Part shown: piece after piece, positions 21,901 through 30,619 of the stretch
How positions within the stretch are numbered: position 1 is the first letter of the stretch
Layout: each line of letters starts with the position of its first letter
Source of the DNA: Aradus depressus
Lineage: Eukaryota > Arthropoda > Insecta > Hemiptera > Aradidae
DNA: 64,000 nucleotides
Reading direction: 5' to 3'
Assembly (NCBI GenBank): GCA_963662175.1
Contig: OY759217.1
Coordinates: forward strand, 8,620,562-8,684,561
Notes under the pieces: model-generated
The model's database searches: none
Told to the model about the DNA's origin: nothing
The model's input: the letters and a program-made list of their open reading frames with translations, nothing else
Program-made: the position numbers and the translations under genes

Positions 21901-22585
21901 TTTCATTACGGTTGTGTTCCGAAAAGTCAGGGCAATTAGAGGTTATTAACTTAGGGACATGTTCGGTCACCTCTTGGATTTCGTCTACTTCCATTTCTTC
22001 AGGGATTATACAATTTAACTCGGTTGACATTTTTGATTCAACGTAACATAAAGCTTTTTTGTTTTTAATATTTACTAAGCCTTCTTTTATTGTAGCATAA
22101 TCATTAATTATATATTCATTAATTACGCCTATTCCATCTTTTTTATTACATGTTATTTCAATAAAATTTTGTCCTTGTTGTAAATTTAATGTTTTTTGTT
22201 TTTTTATATGTTTTTCTTTTTCGTCTATAGTGAAGTAAAGTTGAATTTCACCGTAGGAGTGTGTCAGTATTTTGTCGCTTAAATTTATGTTTGTCCCCAA
22301 TCTAGTCATAGTTTCATATCCTAATAGAATGTCGTATTTGTCTGAAAAGGGGAATATATGAAATTTGCTTACCTTATCTATACCGAAGGTTTCGCGTAGG
22401 CTCAAATAGCATATTTGAAAACCTTCCTGTTTTCCTACTGGGGTTGAGACTATAAATTTTTCGTCTCTAACTTCTATAGTGGGGTTAATAATTTTTGGAT
22501 TAACATAATTTTTTGCTGACCCAGTGTCGATGAGCCATTTTCGGCCGTCATTGTCAATTAGATAAGGCAATGACTTGGACACCAA
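18890..22585 (-). CDS. pol: Errantivirus Pol polyprotein (protease, RT, RNase H, integrase)
   Basis: 1231 aa in the -1 frame relative to gag. Protease: WLIDTGSAKNY with DTGS at 20-23. Reverse transcriptase: catalytic YMDD at about 440-443, preceded by FPLPNIEDLF and MPFGLKNAPPTFQRAMN. RNase H: TTDSSNYALGAVLS at about 585 and ADALSRNPS at its end. Integrase: HHCC finger (HRGIHETYL ... CSLCKAV), then Asp955 (QGDVLHF) and Asp1008 (FDNGTEF). The residue at the D,D(35)E position, 1044, is Asn (NGLINRAHS) where family members have Glu. No frameshift or stop is seen. The listed start is a GTG; pol is probably made by frameshift from gag rather than from this codon. Confidence 0.92.
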   Translation of the reverse strand: MVSKSLPYLIDNDGRKWLIDTGSAKNYVNPKIINPTIEVRDEKFIVSTPVGKQEGFQICYLSLRETFGIDKVSKFHIFPFSDKYDILLGYETMTRLGTNINLSDKILTHSYGEIQLYFTIDEKEKHIKKQKTLNLQQGQNFIEITCNKKDGIGVINEYIINDYATIKEGLVNIKNKKALCYVESKMSTELNCIIPEEMEVDEIQEVTEHVPKLITSNCPDFSEHNRNEIKRDIPSLIRSDHMNSEEKNKIINLLQEFPEIIKRENDRLTCTDVLKHTIRTTDDIPVYTKNYRYPEVYRQDIQLEVDKLLENKIIQLSNSPYNSPIWVVPKKADASGKRKIRMVIDYRKLNNKTINDKFPLPNIEDLFGKIGRANYFSAIDLASGFHQIEMEPSSIPKTAFSTENAHYEYLRMPFGLKNAPPTFQRAMNIIFSNLPNTLIYMDDLIIFSDNLQEHIKHLKVVFGKLKQHNLKLQLDKTEFCKKELLFLGHIISKDGIRPNPAKLNAVRNFPIPTTQKQVKQFLGLTGYYRKMIPNYAKIAHPLTQALRKDKDVVLNKDFTDAVNRLKDLLQNEPILRLPDFNKDFLLTTDSSNYALGAVLSQNFDGKDLPISFASRTLNRQEENYSTIEKELLAIVWACKHFRPYLYGHKFKIQTDHKPLQWLHNMKEPNSKMIRWKALLSDFEFEIKYVSGKTNLVADALSRNPSQECHALDSDREIDEIIAQPPNNEVEILARELDIPLEQDLESLATNHSQESSNDQIVIIEDKEKCLNTEKNQIIITRGNPDNQETVKKIFNKNRHLWTTRYPYSTDLEDNCLEYLKPNTSYGILCSPPIPNSIDEQIYDLIFNHLSKIIREHYPTIKIKRYFKKCLDITDKNEQDEIVANQHVSKTAHRGIHETYLNLRKKYYWPRMLETITQYINSCSLCKAVKYDRNPIKQVFEITPTPIKPFEKLQGDVLHFDNKLICTLIDCFSKRLFARILPAASGQEIVKTLEKYLSTYPSPSEIQFDNGTEFKNGLVGNFLAYNKIKTHFTTPQYSNSNGLINRAHSTLIELLNIIRSEKKEYPLKRVLNLALNAFNNTINSQMKLTPNEISFGINKTEVSQNLILEQRVQEYQAEKKLIHQAIKTLIEKEKEARTNRLNKNRENVPIPEGEIYIRDRQYNKAKPRFKKATYNAKTKLASNKRKPFKVHPSQVKRPNRKRTTCSVADETNNDHNHPIGDRNEPIAGPSHN

Positions 22586-22587
22586 AT

Positions 22588-23811
22588 TTAAATTGAACTC
22601 GGGGGGTCTTTCGACTGCTGAATGCTGCCTAAGCCTAAAAAATGATTAAATTTCTCTGTAAGAGTGTCTAACTTGTCTTCTAGGTTATTTATTTTTTTTT
22701 CTCTATAATCATCAAATGTGTGGGGGTACTCAGGATTTTCTAAATGAGTTATTTCGTAAGGGGAATAAAAATTTTTTAACTCTGGGCGTCGAACGGTTCG
22801 CATAGATACTGTCTGAGGCCAGTTTTGTCTAAAAGGGGGTCTATTTTGATTAAAATTATGAGAAGGTCTAGATTGTTGTGAGAAAGAATTATTATGATTT
22901 GAGATCTGTGGTTTCGGGAAAAAGTTGTTGGAATCGCTTGATACTTGTGGTCTAGCGAAAGAATTATTATGAGGGACGCGATTGAATTCTTGTCTAGGAA
23001 AATAATTATTTGGTACAAAAGAATTTTGTGGTTTGTACTGGTGTTGGGAATTAGAATTAAAATTTTGTCTAGTATTGTGGTTAGAAATTGTATTTGTGTT
23101 TCTGTGTTGATTCATATGTGCTAAAATAAAAGAACATTTATTATATAAGGTATTTCTTACATCGTCTAGGGTTTGAGGATCAAATATCATGATCTGAGTA
23201 CTTAGTTGATGTGGCAATTTCTTATAAATATTATAAATTATTTCCTTATCTACTTTACTCATAAATAAATTAAGAGGTTCTCCTTCCAGTCCGTCTATCT
23301 TAAGTCTTATCATAATCAAATTTCTGACTTCCTGAATCCTATTAACAAACTCAATAGGTGACTCTTTGAAGTTCAATTTCATTTGGAATATTTCGTCCTT
23401 AAGTATTTCATAGGATCGGGCATCTGCAAAACTAGTTTTTAGACTTGTTAATAATGTTACTATATTATTAATGCCACTTTGTAATAAAATATTTCTAGCT
23501 GGTCCTGCTAATTTGGATTGAACTTTAATAAACAATATCCTATGGTTGGTTTCTCTTTCTACTATATTTTCAGCGCAGACTGTTCTGTAAACATTTTCTA
23601 CAATTTCGCAGAAGAATGCTAGTTCGGAGGGATCTCCGTTGTAAAAGGGAATATGATCATAATCCTCCTTACTGATTTTATAATTAATTTGAACCATGTT
23701 TACAGAAAGTTTCGCTGATTTTAAGAAGAATTTGGAAGAACGAGGAAATGATGGGTTACCTACTTCAAATAGTTCCGCGATGGCGGTGTCCTCGTCGCTA
23801 GAGGCTGCCAC
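22588..23811 (-). CDS. gag: Errantivirus Gag
   Basis: 407 aa. Residues about 40-250 form a helical capsid-like region (YKISKEDYDHIPFYNGDPSE, then a VNRIQEVRNL-type segment). The C-terminal third is low complexity and rich in Asn, Gln, Ser, Phe and Pro (SFVPNNYFPRQEFNRVPHNN), with no CCHC zinc knuckle, as is usual for errantivirus Gag. The ORF stops at 22590-22588, and a C-CCC-CCG heptamer lies about 15 nt upstream for the -1 shift into pol. It is the first ORF after a 297-nt leader. Confidence 0.88.
   Translation of the reverse strand: MAASSDEDTAIAELFEVGNPSFPRSSKFFLKSAKLSVNMVQINYKISKEDYDHIPFYNGDPSELAFFCEIVENVYRTVCAENIVERETNHRILFIKVQSKLAGPARNILLQSGINNIVTLLTSLKTSFADARSYEILKDEIFQMKLNFKESPIEFVNRIQEVRNLIMIRLKIDGLEGEPLNLFMSKVDKEIIYNIYKKLPHQLSTQIMIFDPQTLDDVRNTLYNKCSFILAHMNQHRNTNTISNHNTRQNFNSNSQHQYKPQNSFVPNNYFPRQEFNRVPHNNSFARPQVSSDSNNFFPKPQISNHNNSFSQQSRPSHNFNQNRPPFRQNWPQTVSMRTVRRPELKNFYSPYEITHLENPEYPHTFDDYREKKINNLEDKLDTLTEKFNHFLGLGSIQQSKDPPSSI
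22600..22606 (-). promoter_or_regulatory. Candidate -1 frameshift site between gag and pol
   Basis: In the gag frame the minus strand reads GAC CCC CCG AGT; a -1 slip on C-CCC-CCG gives CCC CCC GAG TTC in the pol frame, which is then open into protease. It fits the X-XXY-YYZ rule. A downstream pseudoknot was not assessed. Confidence 0.5.
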
Positions 23812-24087
23812 TTTGAAGATGAGATGACGTGATGAGATCCTGAAGTTTTCTTACGGTGGGACAAATGGTCACACCAGGTGGGATAAGAAGTCACACCCCG
23901 CTGACTTGTAGAGATGTTCGTCGCGAATAAGGCGTTAAAACGCGCCTAAGTCTCGTGGGTCAATAGAACACACTGGTACGGCGCCACAACTTGAATCGCA
24001 CTACGCACTAGACTCCGGGTCAAATGGACACGTACTAGAGGTCTGTGGATCAGATGATTCGCACTGAGTACCGATGACTTAGTTTCG

Positions 24088-24108
24088 CAAGTTCCTGTTC
24101 ACGGCGCC
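24088..24108 (-). other. Errantivirus primer-binding site
   Basis: Minus-strand TGGCGCCGTGAACAGG begins at the T that ends the 5' LTR (overlap of one base). TGGCGCC is a common start of Lys-tRNA-type sites, but I cannot confirm the tRNA. Confidence 0.55.
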
Positions 24109-24321
24109 AGTTACGTCAGAGATAAGAAGAACTTCCTTTTTAAAAAGAACACTTTTTATTGAGACAATACAATTTTGAATTTATAATTTGGATTACAAAG
24201 ACTGAAGTGAAACCGACAGAGTATCGACTATGACTGACCAACCTGGAGGGGAGGTCTAAGGGTATATATATATAAAGAGCTTATGCTGCAGAAAAGATAG
24301 AGAAGGATTGGTGCTATAACT
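24109..24321 (-). repeat. Errantivirus 5' LTR
   Basis: 213 bp, matching 17151-17363. It is followed on the plus strand by the TTGA duplication at 24322-24325. Confidence 0.9.
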
Positions 24322-24325
24322 TTGA

Positions 24326-25060
24326 TGTGAATACATTTTTTTTAAATATTGTTTTCAGCACTTAGATACTACCTAAAAAAATTCCTCATTTGGAGAAAAA
24401 ACATGGTTTTGTTATCTAAATAAGCCCTAAAATGCAAAAAATGTGGGAAAAGGTTAAAAAAAAAAAAAATATATTTGAACAAAAGGTTATAATTCCCTCG
24501 TTGAAATCAAGCGAAAGGTAATAGTTCCAGTTGTGATTGAACAAAAAGCACTAGTTCCGCTTTTTGCACCTCTAAAAAACAATGTTCTCAGATATATCTT
24601 TTTAATTTTTTAGTTTTAATCGTGTTTCGGGGCTTGAACCATGAAATTAAAAAAAAAGTAAGGTGATACTTTTATTGGTAGGTACTGAAGAAATAAGTTT
24701 TTTGCATTTCCCCAAAATTTTTCTTAAAGGAACTAATGCCTTTTGCAGGCCACCTCCTCAAATACAAATGCAGTAATTCACAAAATTAACTTAAATGATC
24801 CTTTAAAAAAAATTAACAAAAAATAAAAATAAAAAACATCTTGCTGTTTATATGTCATTAATAATTAAATTCTGAAACCAGCTCAAATCTATAATTCCAG
24901 GCGGCTTTGCAATAGTTAATTAAACTTTTGTAATTTCGTCCATTTACATATTCAATAAACTGAACATAGTTTAACTCTGCTTTACTAAAATAGATAAGAC
25001 GAAATTCTTTTAAGATAAGGCATACGGCAATAAAGTGAAACACATCTTCATCTTGCTTGT
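24326..25060. other. Stretch without recognised gene
   Basis: AT-rich sequence continuing the disrupted pre-insertion locus. Segments such as 'aaggttacaattccatcgt' (16.4 kb) and 'aaggttataattccctcgt' (24.49 kb) resemble each other, so the flanks may be parts of one older repeat. No coding region is supported. Confidence 0.4.
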
Positions 25061-25204
25061 TATAGTATTTTACACTGTGTGTGTGTCCGTGAACACGATA
25101 ACTCCGAATATAATGAATGTTTTGATGATACGAAATGTTACTTATATGTGTATCCCGAACCCCATAAGGACTATAGGTACCTAAAGAGGGGGGAGGGGTT
25201 TAAC

Positions 25205-25425
25205 ACAAAAACAGTAATAACTGCCAGCGTAGGTACACATGACATTATAAAGTAAATAACAGAGAAATAACTGCCGGTGTATGTATAACCATGACATTAT
25301 AAAGTAAATAACAGAGAAATAACTGCCGGTGTATGTATAACCATGACATTATAAAGTAAATAACAGAGAAATAACTGCCGGTGTATGTATAACCATGACA
25401 TTATAAAGTAAATAACAGAGAAATA
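25205..25425 (+). repeat. Minisatellite, 52-bp unit, 4 copies, in a REP-B copy
   Basis: The unit 'aaataactgccggtgtatgt' + 'ataaccatgacattataaag' + 'taaataacagag' is repeated with almost no variation. A REP-B head ('gtgaacacgataactccg') precedes it at about 25075. Confidence 0.85.
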
Positions 25426-25577
25426 AAGTATAAACAAACCTTCAATAAAGTTTTCATAGGCTGGTTGTTGTGTAGTGTATTGTTCATCCAAAACAATCCT
25501 TCCTGAACCATTAGCAATAAAAATTAAGAAAACGTATGTTTTTTAAAAAATATTGTCTATTTCACAAATAATATATA

Positions 25578-25622
25578 ATATGGGAGTACTTTCGGTATTG
25601 CTACCATCTTCAGCCACGACTT
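25578..25622 (-). ncRNA. Hammerhead-ribozyme-like motif (PLE end, minus)
   Basis: Same motif as at 26185-26235 in inverted orientation: CTGAAGA, T, GGTA-GCAA-TACC, GAAA, AGTACT, C, CCAT. The 5' partner GTGG is present (minus 25617-25614). Confidence 0.6.
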
Positions 25623-26184
25623 AACAAATACTAAATTGAAGTTCAACTAGGTAGTTTACAATCCAAGCGGTAGGTAGGTATCCTTTTTCAGCCCCATACG
25701 GGGTTTTCCTATCCTTTCTGTACAGTTAATATTTGAAATATGGAAAAACATAAAAAATGACATTTCGCCCCAAATTGGGATCTTAAAAATAAAAAATTTG
25801 AGATACTATGTGTTGATTAAATGCATATATGAAGTGAATTAAAGATAACAATTGTTAATATTTGGATAAAAATAAAAATAAAATAAAAAGTTTTATAAAA
25901 TAAATTATACAGTTTTTTGAGAGAGTAAGTACGTATACACAGAGACTGGAGGATTATATTATTGGCGATAAAAGGGGTGAGTATTTGAGATTGGTCTGAT
26001 CGTTGATACAATTTCCTTTTTGTAGCGCTCTGTTTATTTCTAGTTGTTCCAGTGAGTTGAGTAATGTACCTTTGTCACAAAAATGTAGGTATTGTATGCC
26101 TGTATTTATGTCGAAATGGTGTTTGTTTTTGTTGATGTGTTGTGCGAATGTTGATTTTACTGAGTTATATGATGCGTCGGTGTT

Positions 26185-26235
26185 TAGCCGTGGCTGAAGA
26201 TGGTAGCAATACCGAAAGTACTCCCATATTATATA
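26185..26235 (+). ncRNA. Hammerhead-ribozyme-like motif (PLE end, plus)
   Basis: Order: stem I 5' strand GTGG, CTGAAGA, one extra T, stem II GGTA-GCAA-TACC (perfect, GNRA loop), GAAA, palindromic stem III AGTACT, C, then CCAT which pairs with GTGG (one G-U). The extra base between the core and stem II departs from the canonical motif. The inverted copy at 25581-25620 (minus) has the same parts. Cleavage would be predicted after the C of the TC before CCAT. Confidence 0.6.
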
Positions 26236-26299
26236 TTATTTGTGAAATAGACAATATTTTTTTAAAACATACGTTTTCTTTATTTTTATCAAGTGTTTT

Positions 26300-27465
26300 A
26301 CAATATCTCCTCAAAATGTTAAGTATCATTAGCAATAAGATTAGCTTCAATTAAAATATCCGTTACACAAATATCAAAACCTCATTATTTTCTAATTCTT
26401 GCTCTGTGAAATAAGAAAAGTATGTTTTACTCACACATTTTAAAGTAAATAACAAAATAAAAACAAAACTTCAATTAAGTTTTCATTGTCTGGTTGTTGA
26501 ATAATATTTAATTTGTGTAAACTAAATGACAAGAGCCACTAACATTGAAATTAGGATCAATGACAATCAGAGAACTATTGTGTTCCAAAATTCGTCATAT
26601 AAGCACAATAAGCACGTATTATTAACAATATTATTTATTTTTTAATGTGGTTACAAATTGAATCAGGCCAAATAGTAAGGCTTACCATCTTTGAGTTGTT
26701 AGCTTCACAATTTGGAGCATTTTAGCACCTCTTGAGGATATGATTATTATTGTTTCACTAAAAACTAGTTAGCAAAACTAAATAACACAATAGAACAACA
26801 CGTGTAAACGAAGAAACAGTAAGTTTGACGGTTTTTTCTGACAGATTAGATAAGGCTTGGGTGACGTATTATTGTAGGTCCTGCACCCTAGTGGTAAGAT
26901 CCACCAACTACAGTCCGAATTTCAACTTCGTAACTAGACTTATGATTTCAAACTGTTGCATTGCAGAAATCGTATTTCATCTTTTGATAGTTTTCTCAGG
27001 ATTTTTATAGGGACATTTACAATTTGTTTAATACTGTAAAACTACATGAGATTGAGTTACGAAGTTAATGTTGGGTAAACTAGAGCAGAGATTGACCTCA
27101 ATAATGATCTTAACTCAATTTGACAATTTTCGGACTTTCGATGTTGTTACATAGAGCCGAGATTCCACATCTTTGGTAAAGATGTAATCACACAGGAGGA
27201 TTTTGGAAGATTGGACCATGGGAACATTCTCAGGTTCATTAAGGAAATGAGAGACTGAGTACTTCTTGAAGGACCTGGTTCAGGTAGTATAAACATACAG
27301 GCAGGGGCGTAGCGAGGATTTTGAGCAGGGGGGGGGGGGGGGGGGTATAGACTTCCGGGGACACAGTCCACAGTTTCCGTAGTTAGCACTGCAGACTTTT
27401 TGTTATTAATTTGGGAGACTCGGACCCCTAGAAGCCTCCCCTGAGGTAACCACTGACTGTAATAC
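26300..27465. other. Stretch without recognised gene
   Basis: AT-rich; small ORFs only. A 'caggggcgtagcgagg' segment followed by an 18-G run at 27303-27347 looks like a degraded DNA-transposon end, but no partner end was confirmed. Confidence 0.4.
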
Positions 27466-27469
27466 TTAA

Positions 27470-27614
27470 GCTAACTTTACATGAGCAGCAAAAATGCAAA
27501 GCTCAGCAGCAGCAAATGCATGCTGTGTTTTCTGTGCTTCTAGAATTAAATGACCAATAACGTGCATTTGCTGCTGCTGCGATTTGCATTTTTACTGCGC
27601 ATGTAAAATCAGCT
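27470..27614. mobile_element. MITE with ~55-bp imperfect inverted arms and TTAA flanks
   Basis: The left arm (gctaactttacatgagcag, then caaaaatgcaaa) and right arm (reverse complement agctgattttacatgcgcag, then taaaaatgcaaa) enclose a spacer of about 40 bp. TTAA flanks both ends (27466-27469, 27615-27618), which suggests a piggyBac-like target preference. It has no coding capacity. Confidence 0.6.
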
Positions 27615-28064
27615 TTAAGAGTATTAAGTATAACATACATGAAGATTCTGAGCGAGGAAATGAAATGATCGAATTCATGTATATTTAAAAAAAATTAATA
27701 TAACTTGTTTTGTACATGTATATTTAATGCAATGCATTTTTAATAAAAACTATTTTTTTAGTTTATTTAATTTTTATACATTTTTTTCCCTGGCCAGGGG
27801 GGGGGGGGGGGGCACGTGCCCAGGTAATATAACAAGGGGGAAGCCCAGCGCTTACAGGGAAGGGATAAGAGCACTGGATGCTTAGGTCCCTATATATATA
27901 GTAAGCTTTGAACATAAAAGATAGAATCTTAAGACCTTCTTATATATCTTAGATAATTTTGACAATTTGAAATAAATTTAATATTACCTTTGTACAATAC
28001 TAAGAACAAAGTACATTCAACCGTACTCTTATTATAACCTGTATCCACCAAACGGTTTTTCATT

Positions 28065-28405
28065 TCATGTGATTGTAAGATGTTGTGGGACGAGATTTCT
28101 CATGTAAATCTAGAACCCCGTAAGGACCTAACGATTTTCAGCCAAATCGGCCTAAGGGAAAAGAGGGATTAGAGGAGAAGGGCTTAATACAAACCTTGTC
28201 AATTAGAGGAGGAGGGCCTAACACAAACCTTGTCAATTAGAGGAGGAGGGCCTAACACAAACCTTGTCAATTAGAGGAGAAGGGCCTAACACAAACCTTG
28301 TCAATCAGAGGAGAAGGGCCTAACACAAATCTTGTCAATTAGAGGAGAAGGGCCTAATACAAACCTTGTCAATTAGAGGAGAAGGGCCTTATACAAACCT
28401 TCTCA
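28065..28405 (+). repeat. REP-B copy with 34-bp minisatellite, 7 copies
   Basis: After 'acgattttcagccaaatcgg' the unit 'ttagaggagaagggcctaac' + 'acaaaccttgtcaa' is repeated seven times (about 28167-28405) with sparse changes. Confidence 0.8.
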
Positions 28406-28671
28406 ATTATTGGTTTTTGAAAGTAGAGTGGAAACTTAGTTTTTAATGTTTTCTCATTTTTCTTTTTTAAATAGAAATCGCCTGTGTAAAATATGTTCAA
28501 ATATGGTCTTTGAAATTGTAAATATTAGTATAGAAGTACATCAGTATAGAACCTCGCGAAATTTCCAAACAGCTTGCATGTTTTACTTGAAAATGTTTTG
28601 GTCAAATAGTTGTTCACATCATAGTTATATGAAATTGACCCCGTTTAGTTTAGAAGATATGAAAAACTACA

Positions 28672-28895
28672 GACATCACACCTATATGCAGACGATATCC
28701 AAAACATCACACACATATTCAGACACTATCCAAAACATCACACACATATGCAGACACTATCCAAAACATCACACCCATATGCAGACTCTATCCAAAACAT
28801 CACACCCATATGCAGTCACTATCCAAAACATTACACCCATATGCAGACACTATCCAAAACATCACACCCATTTGCAGACACTATCCAAAACAGAT
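28672..28895 (+). repeat. Minisatellite, 31-bp unit, 7 copies
   Basis: The unit 'cagacactatccaaaacatc' + 'acacccatatg' is repeated. It makes a phantom ORF (28446-28916). Position-to-position variation is low. Confidence 0.85.
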
Positions 28896-29354
28896 ATTAA
28901 GCGCAATTTCTCGTAATTATGTAACTTGCCTTTGAAGTAAATAAAAATGTCATGTGGTGGAGATGCACCTAATATCGCTCCTAAAGCCGGACGATGGCCG
29001 TTTGTTGACTTCTGTTTTATCCAAGGAGCCAATTTCAAATATCATTTATATTCACAATCCTCCCCTTTACAAAGCCTTGTTTTACAACCCTTTCCACTCC
29101 AGAAAAAAAAAAGAAAAAAAAGTGCACCCTTATATGCCTTATATCCCCCCGAATCTATTTAGGTTTTGTTTCTGCTTAAACCCAATTTATTTTTATTTTT
29201 ATACCTCTTATGCCATGGTATAATTTTATTTTTGTAAGCTTTATCAGTCATACACCCCTATATGTATATTCTCCCAACGCCCCTTAAATGTATTCTAACA
29301 AAGTAAACAGACCAAAGCGAACAATCTCATATTTTACATGTCCATCAATACAAA

Positions 29355-29610
29355 GTCCCCTGTATAGGGGAAGTTATGTAATCGGTCAGAAATAATTATA
29401 TGCACATGAAATAGAGTATGTGGATCCACAACCCTCTAAGGATGACACCTAGTGGCTTCAGCCAAATCGGACAAAGCAGGAGGAAGGCTTATCACAACAA
29501 CTGTCATTATAATGAATGTATTGACAAAGAATGTTATATGCATATTCAGAGTATATTATATATAGGACGACATCTGTTAATTCTTTGGCCCTCCCCCGGA
29601 AAATTTATTT
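29355..29610 (+). repeat. REP-B fragment
   Basis: 'gggaagttatgtaatcggtc', 'ttcagccaaatcggac' and 'cattataatgaatgtattga' mark the family. Confidence 0.5.
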
Positions 29611-29789
29611 AAAAATTGGTGCAATTTTGTGGGTTTTTAAAGCGATCTAGATACACAATTTTGTATCAGCACTCTTAGTTTTATTTAGTAAAACACCTAG
29701 TTTACCTGAAGTTACTAAAGAACTTACTCTATACAATTTTTTATACCATATCACACAACAATATGGTTGTGTGGAAAAAGTTCAGGCTT

Positions 29790-30550
29790 TTTGTTTTAAA
29801 ACAATGTTAAGCATCTGTTCTTCCGCCTACCGTACACTTCAACACATTTGTCTAAGTTGAGGTCCATCTTCTCAATGGCTAACATCGCACAATGCATCAG
29901 CCGGTCTTGAAGTATGGAGTTCCGTAAATAACTTTTTACTCTTTTCAACACACTAAAAGACCGTTCATCAGATGCCGTGGTCACTGGGACAGTCAAAAAC
30001 AACTTTAGCAACTTGAACAGATTTGGAAACACATTTTTATTGTGAATGTTTTCTGATTTAATTGCTCCACTAATTTTGCTATCAGTTTGTTATCTGAAAC
30101 AGGATCTATGCTAGAAAACACATCAATTTCTGCTGACAGAGAGTCACTGTCAATCCCAAAAGCTTCAGTAACAGCTGAGCAAGCCTCTTTTAGGTTACTA
30201 GAAATGAAGTTTTTCTTCAATGCAGCCGCTAACAGTGTTTCCATATGGTACAGTAACGTAAGCTGGTTTTTATCAAATCGAGACTTGATGTTTTCATAAA
30301 GGGTGTCTAGCAGAGGATAGTAAAAAGTTCTTAAATAAAAGTCTTTGGGTGGTTCATAATCAGGATCAACTTTTCCTCCACCAAGTTTTTTTGGAACATT
30401 TCGTTTGCGAGGAACTGTTGGCCCTTCAAAACTGTGTTTTTCACAAAAGGTAAATGCTTCTGACCAATGTTTGTTGAACTCATTTTCGTTTCTTAAATCA
30501 GCTCTGTATTTCATTATTCTTTTGGCAACATCAACTACTTCATGATATCA
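29790..30550 (-). pseudogene. hAT-type transposase C-terminal fragment
   Basis: Two overlapping minus frames (30514-30005 and 30032-29796) join with a shift near 30030. The second reads FLTVPVTTASDERSFSVLKR then VKSYLRNSILQDRLMHCAML, the hAT C-terminal dimerisation domain (…LPxTTAxxERSFSxLKxIKxxLRxSMxxxRLxxLA…). This belongs to the ZMYM/TTF-zinc-finger-with-hAT-dimer type. The N-terminal zinc finger and most of the RNase H-like fold are absent; the open frame continues only to about 30548. A 22-G run follows at 30596. It is a truncated, frameshifted relic. Confidence 0.75.
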
Positions 30551-30619
30551 TACATACTTAAATTTGAAAAACCATTTAAGTGCTTCCTCAAAAAGCGGGG
30601 GGGGGGGGGGGGGGGGGAG

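Larger units (their letters stand above)
17151..24321 (-). mobile_element. Errantivirus (Ty3/gypsy with env), full-length provirus
   Basis: The 7171-bp element on the minus strand has 213-bp LTRs (24109-24321 as 5' LTR, 17151-17363 as 3' LTR) that begin AGTTA and end TAACT, as in gypsy-group errantiviruses. I see no difference between the two LTRs. Target duplication TTGA flanks it. Directly inside the 5' LTR is a tRNA primer site (TGGCGCCGTGAACAGG), and inside the 3' LTR a polypurine tract (AGGGAAGGAGG, 17374-17364). Gag, pol and env are all open. Gag-pol uses a -1 shift and env overlaps the end of pol, consistent with a spliced env mRNA. Matching LTRs and open frames indicate a recent insertion. 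Confidence 0.93.
25545..26295 (-). mobile_element. 5'-truncated Penelope-like element with inverted hammerhead-bearing ends
   Basis: The 'tattgtctatttcacaaat' end module appears at 25553 (minus-oriented copy) and inverted at 26230-26250. Between them the minus strand reads HFDINTGIQYLHFCDKGTLL then NSLEQLEINRALQKGN (about 26135-25990), resembling the C-terminal part of PLE GIY-YIG endonucleases (...LxxxxKGxxLNxLExLEI). Each end carries a hammerhead-like core: minus CTGAAGA 25613-25607 and GAAA 25593-25590; plus CTGAAGA 26194-26200 and GAAA 26214-26217. Reverse transcriptase is missing. Inverted pseudo-LTRs around a truncated body are a known PLE insertion form. Confidence 0.65.

Noticed and set aside
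28672..28895. Possible CRISPR array (31-bp repeats)
   Set aside because: Units are contiguous with no unique spacers, and the setting is an animal genome.
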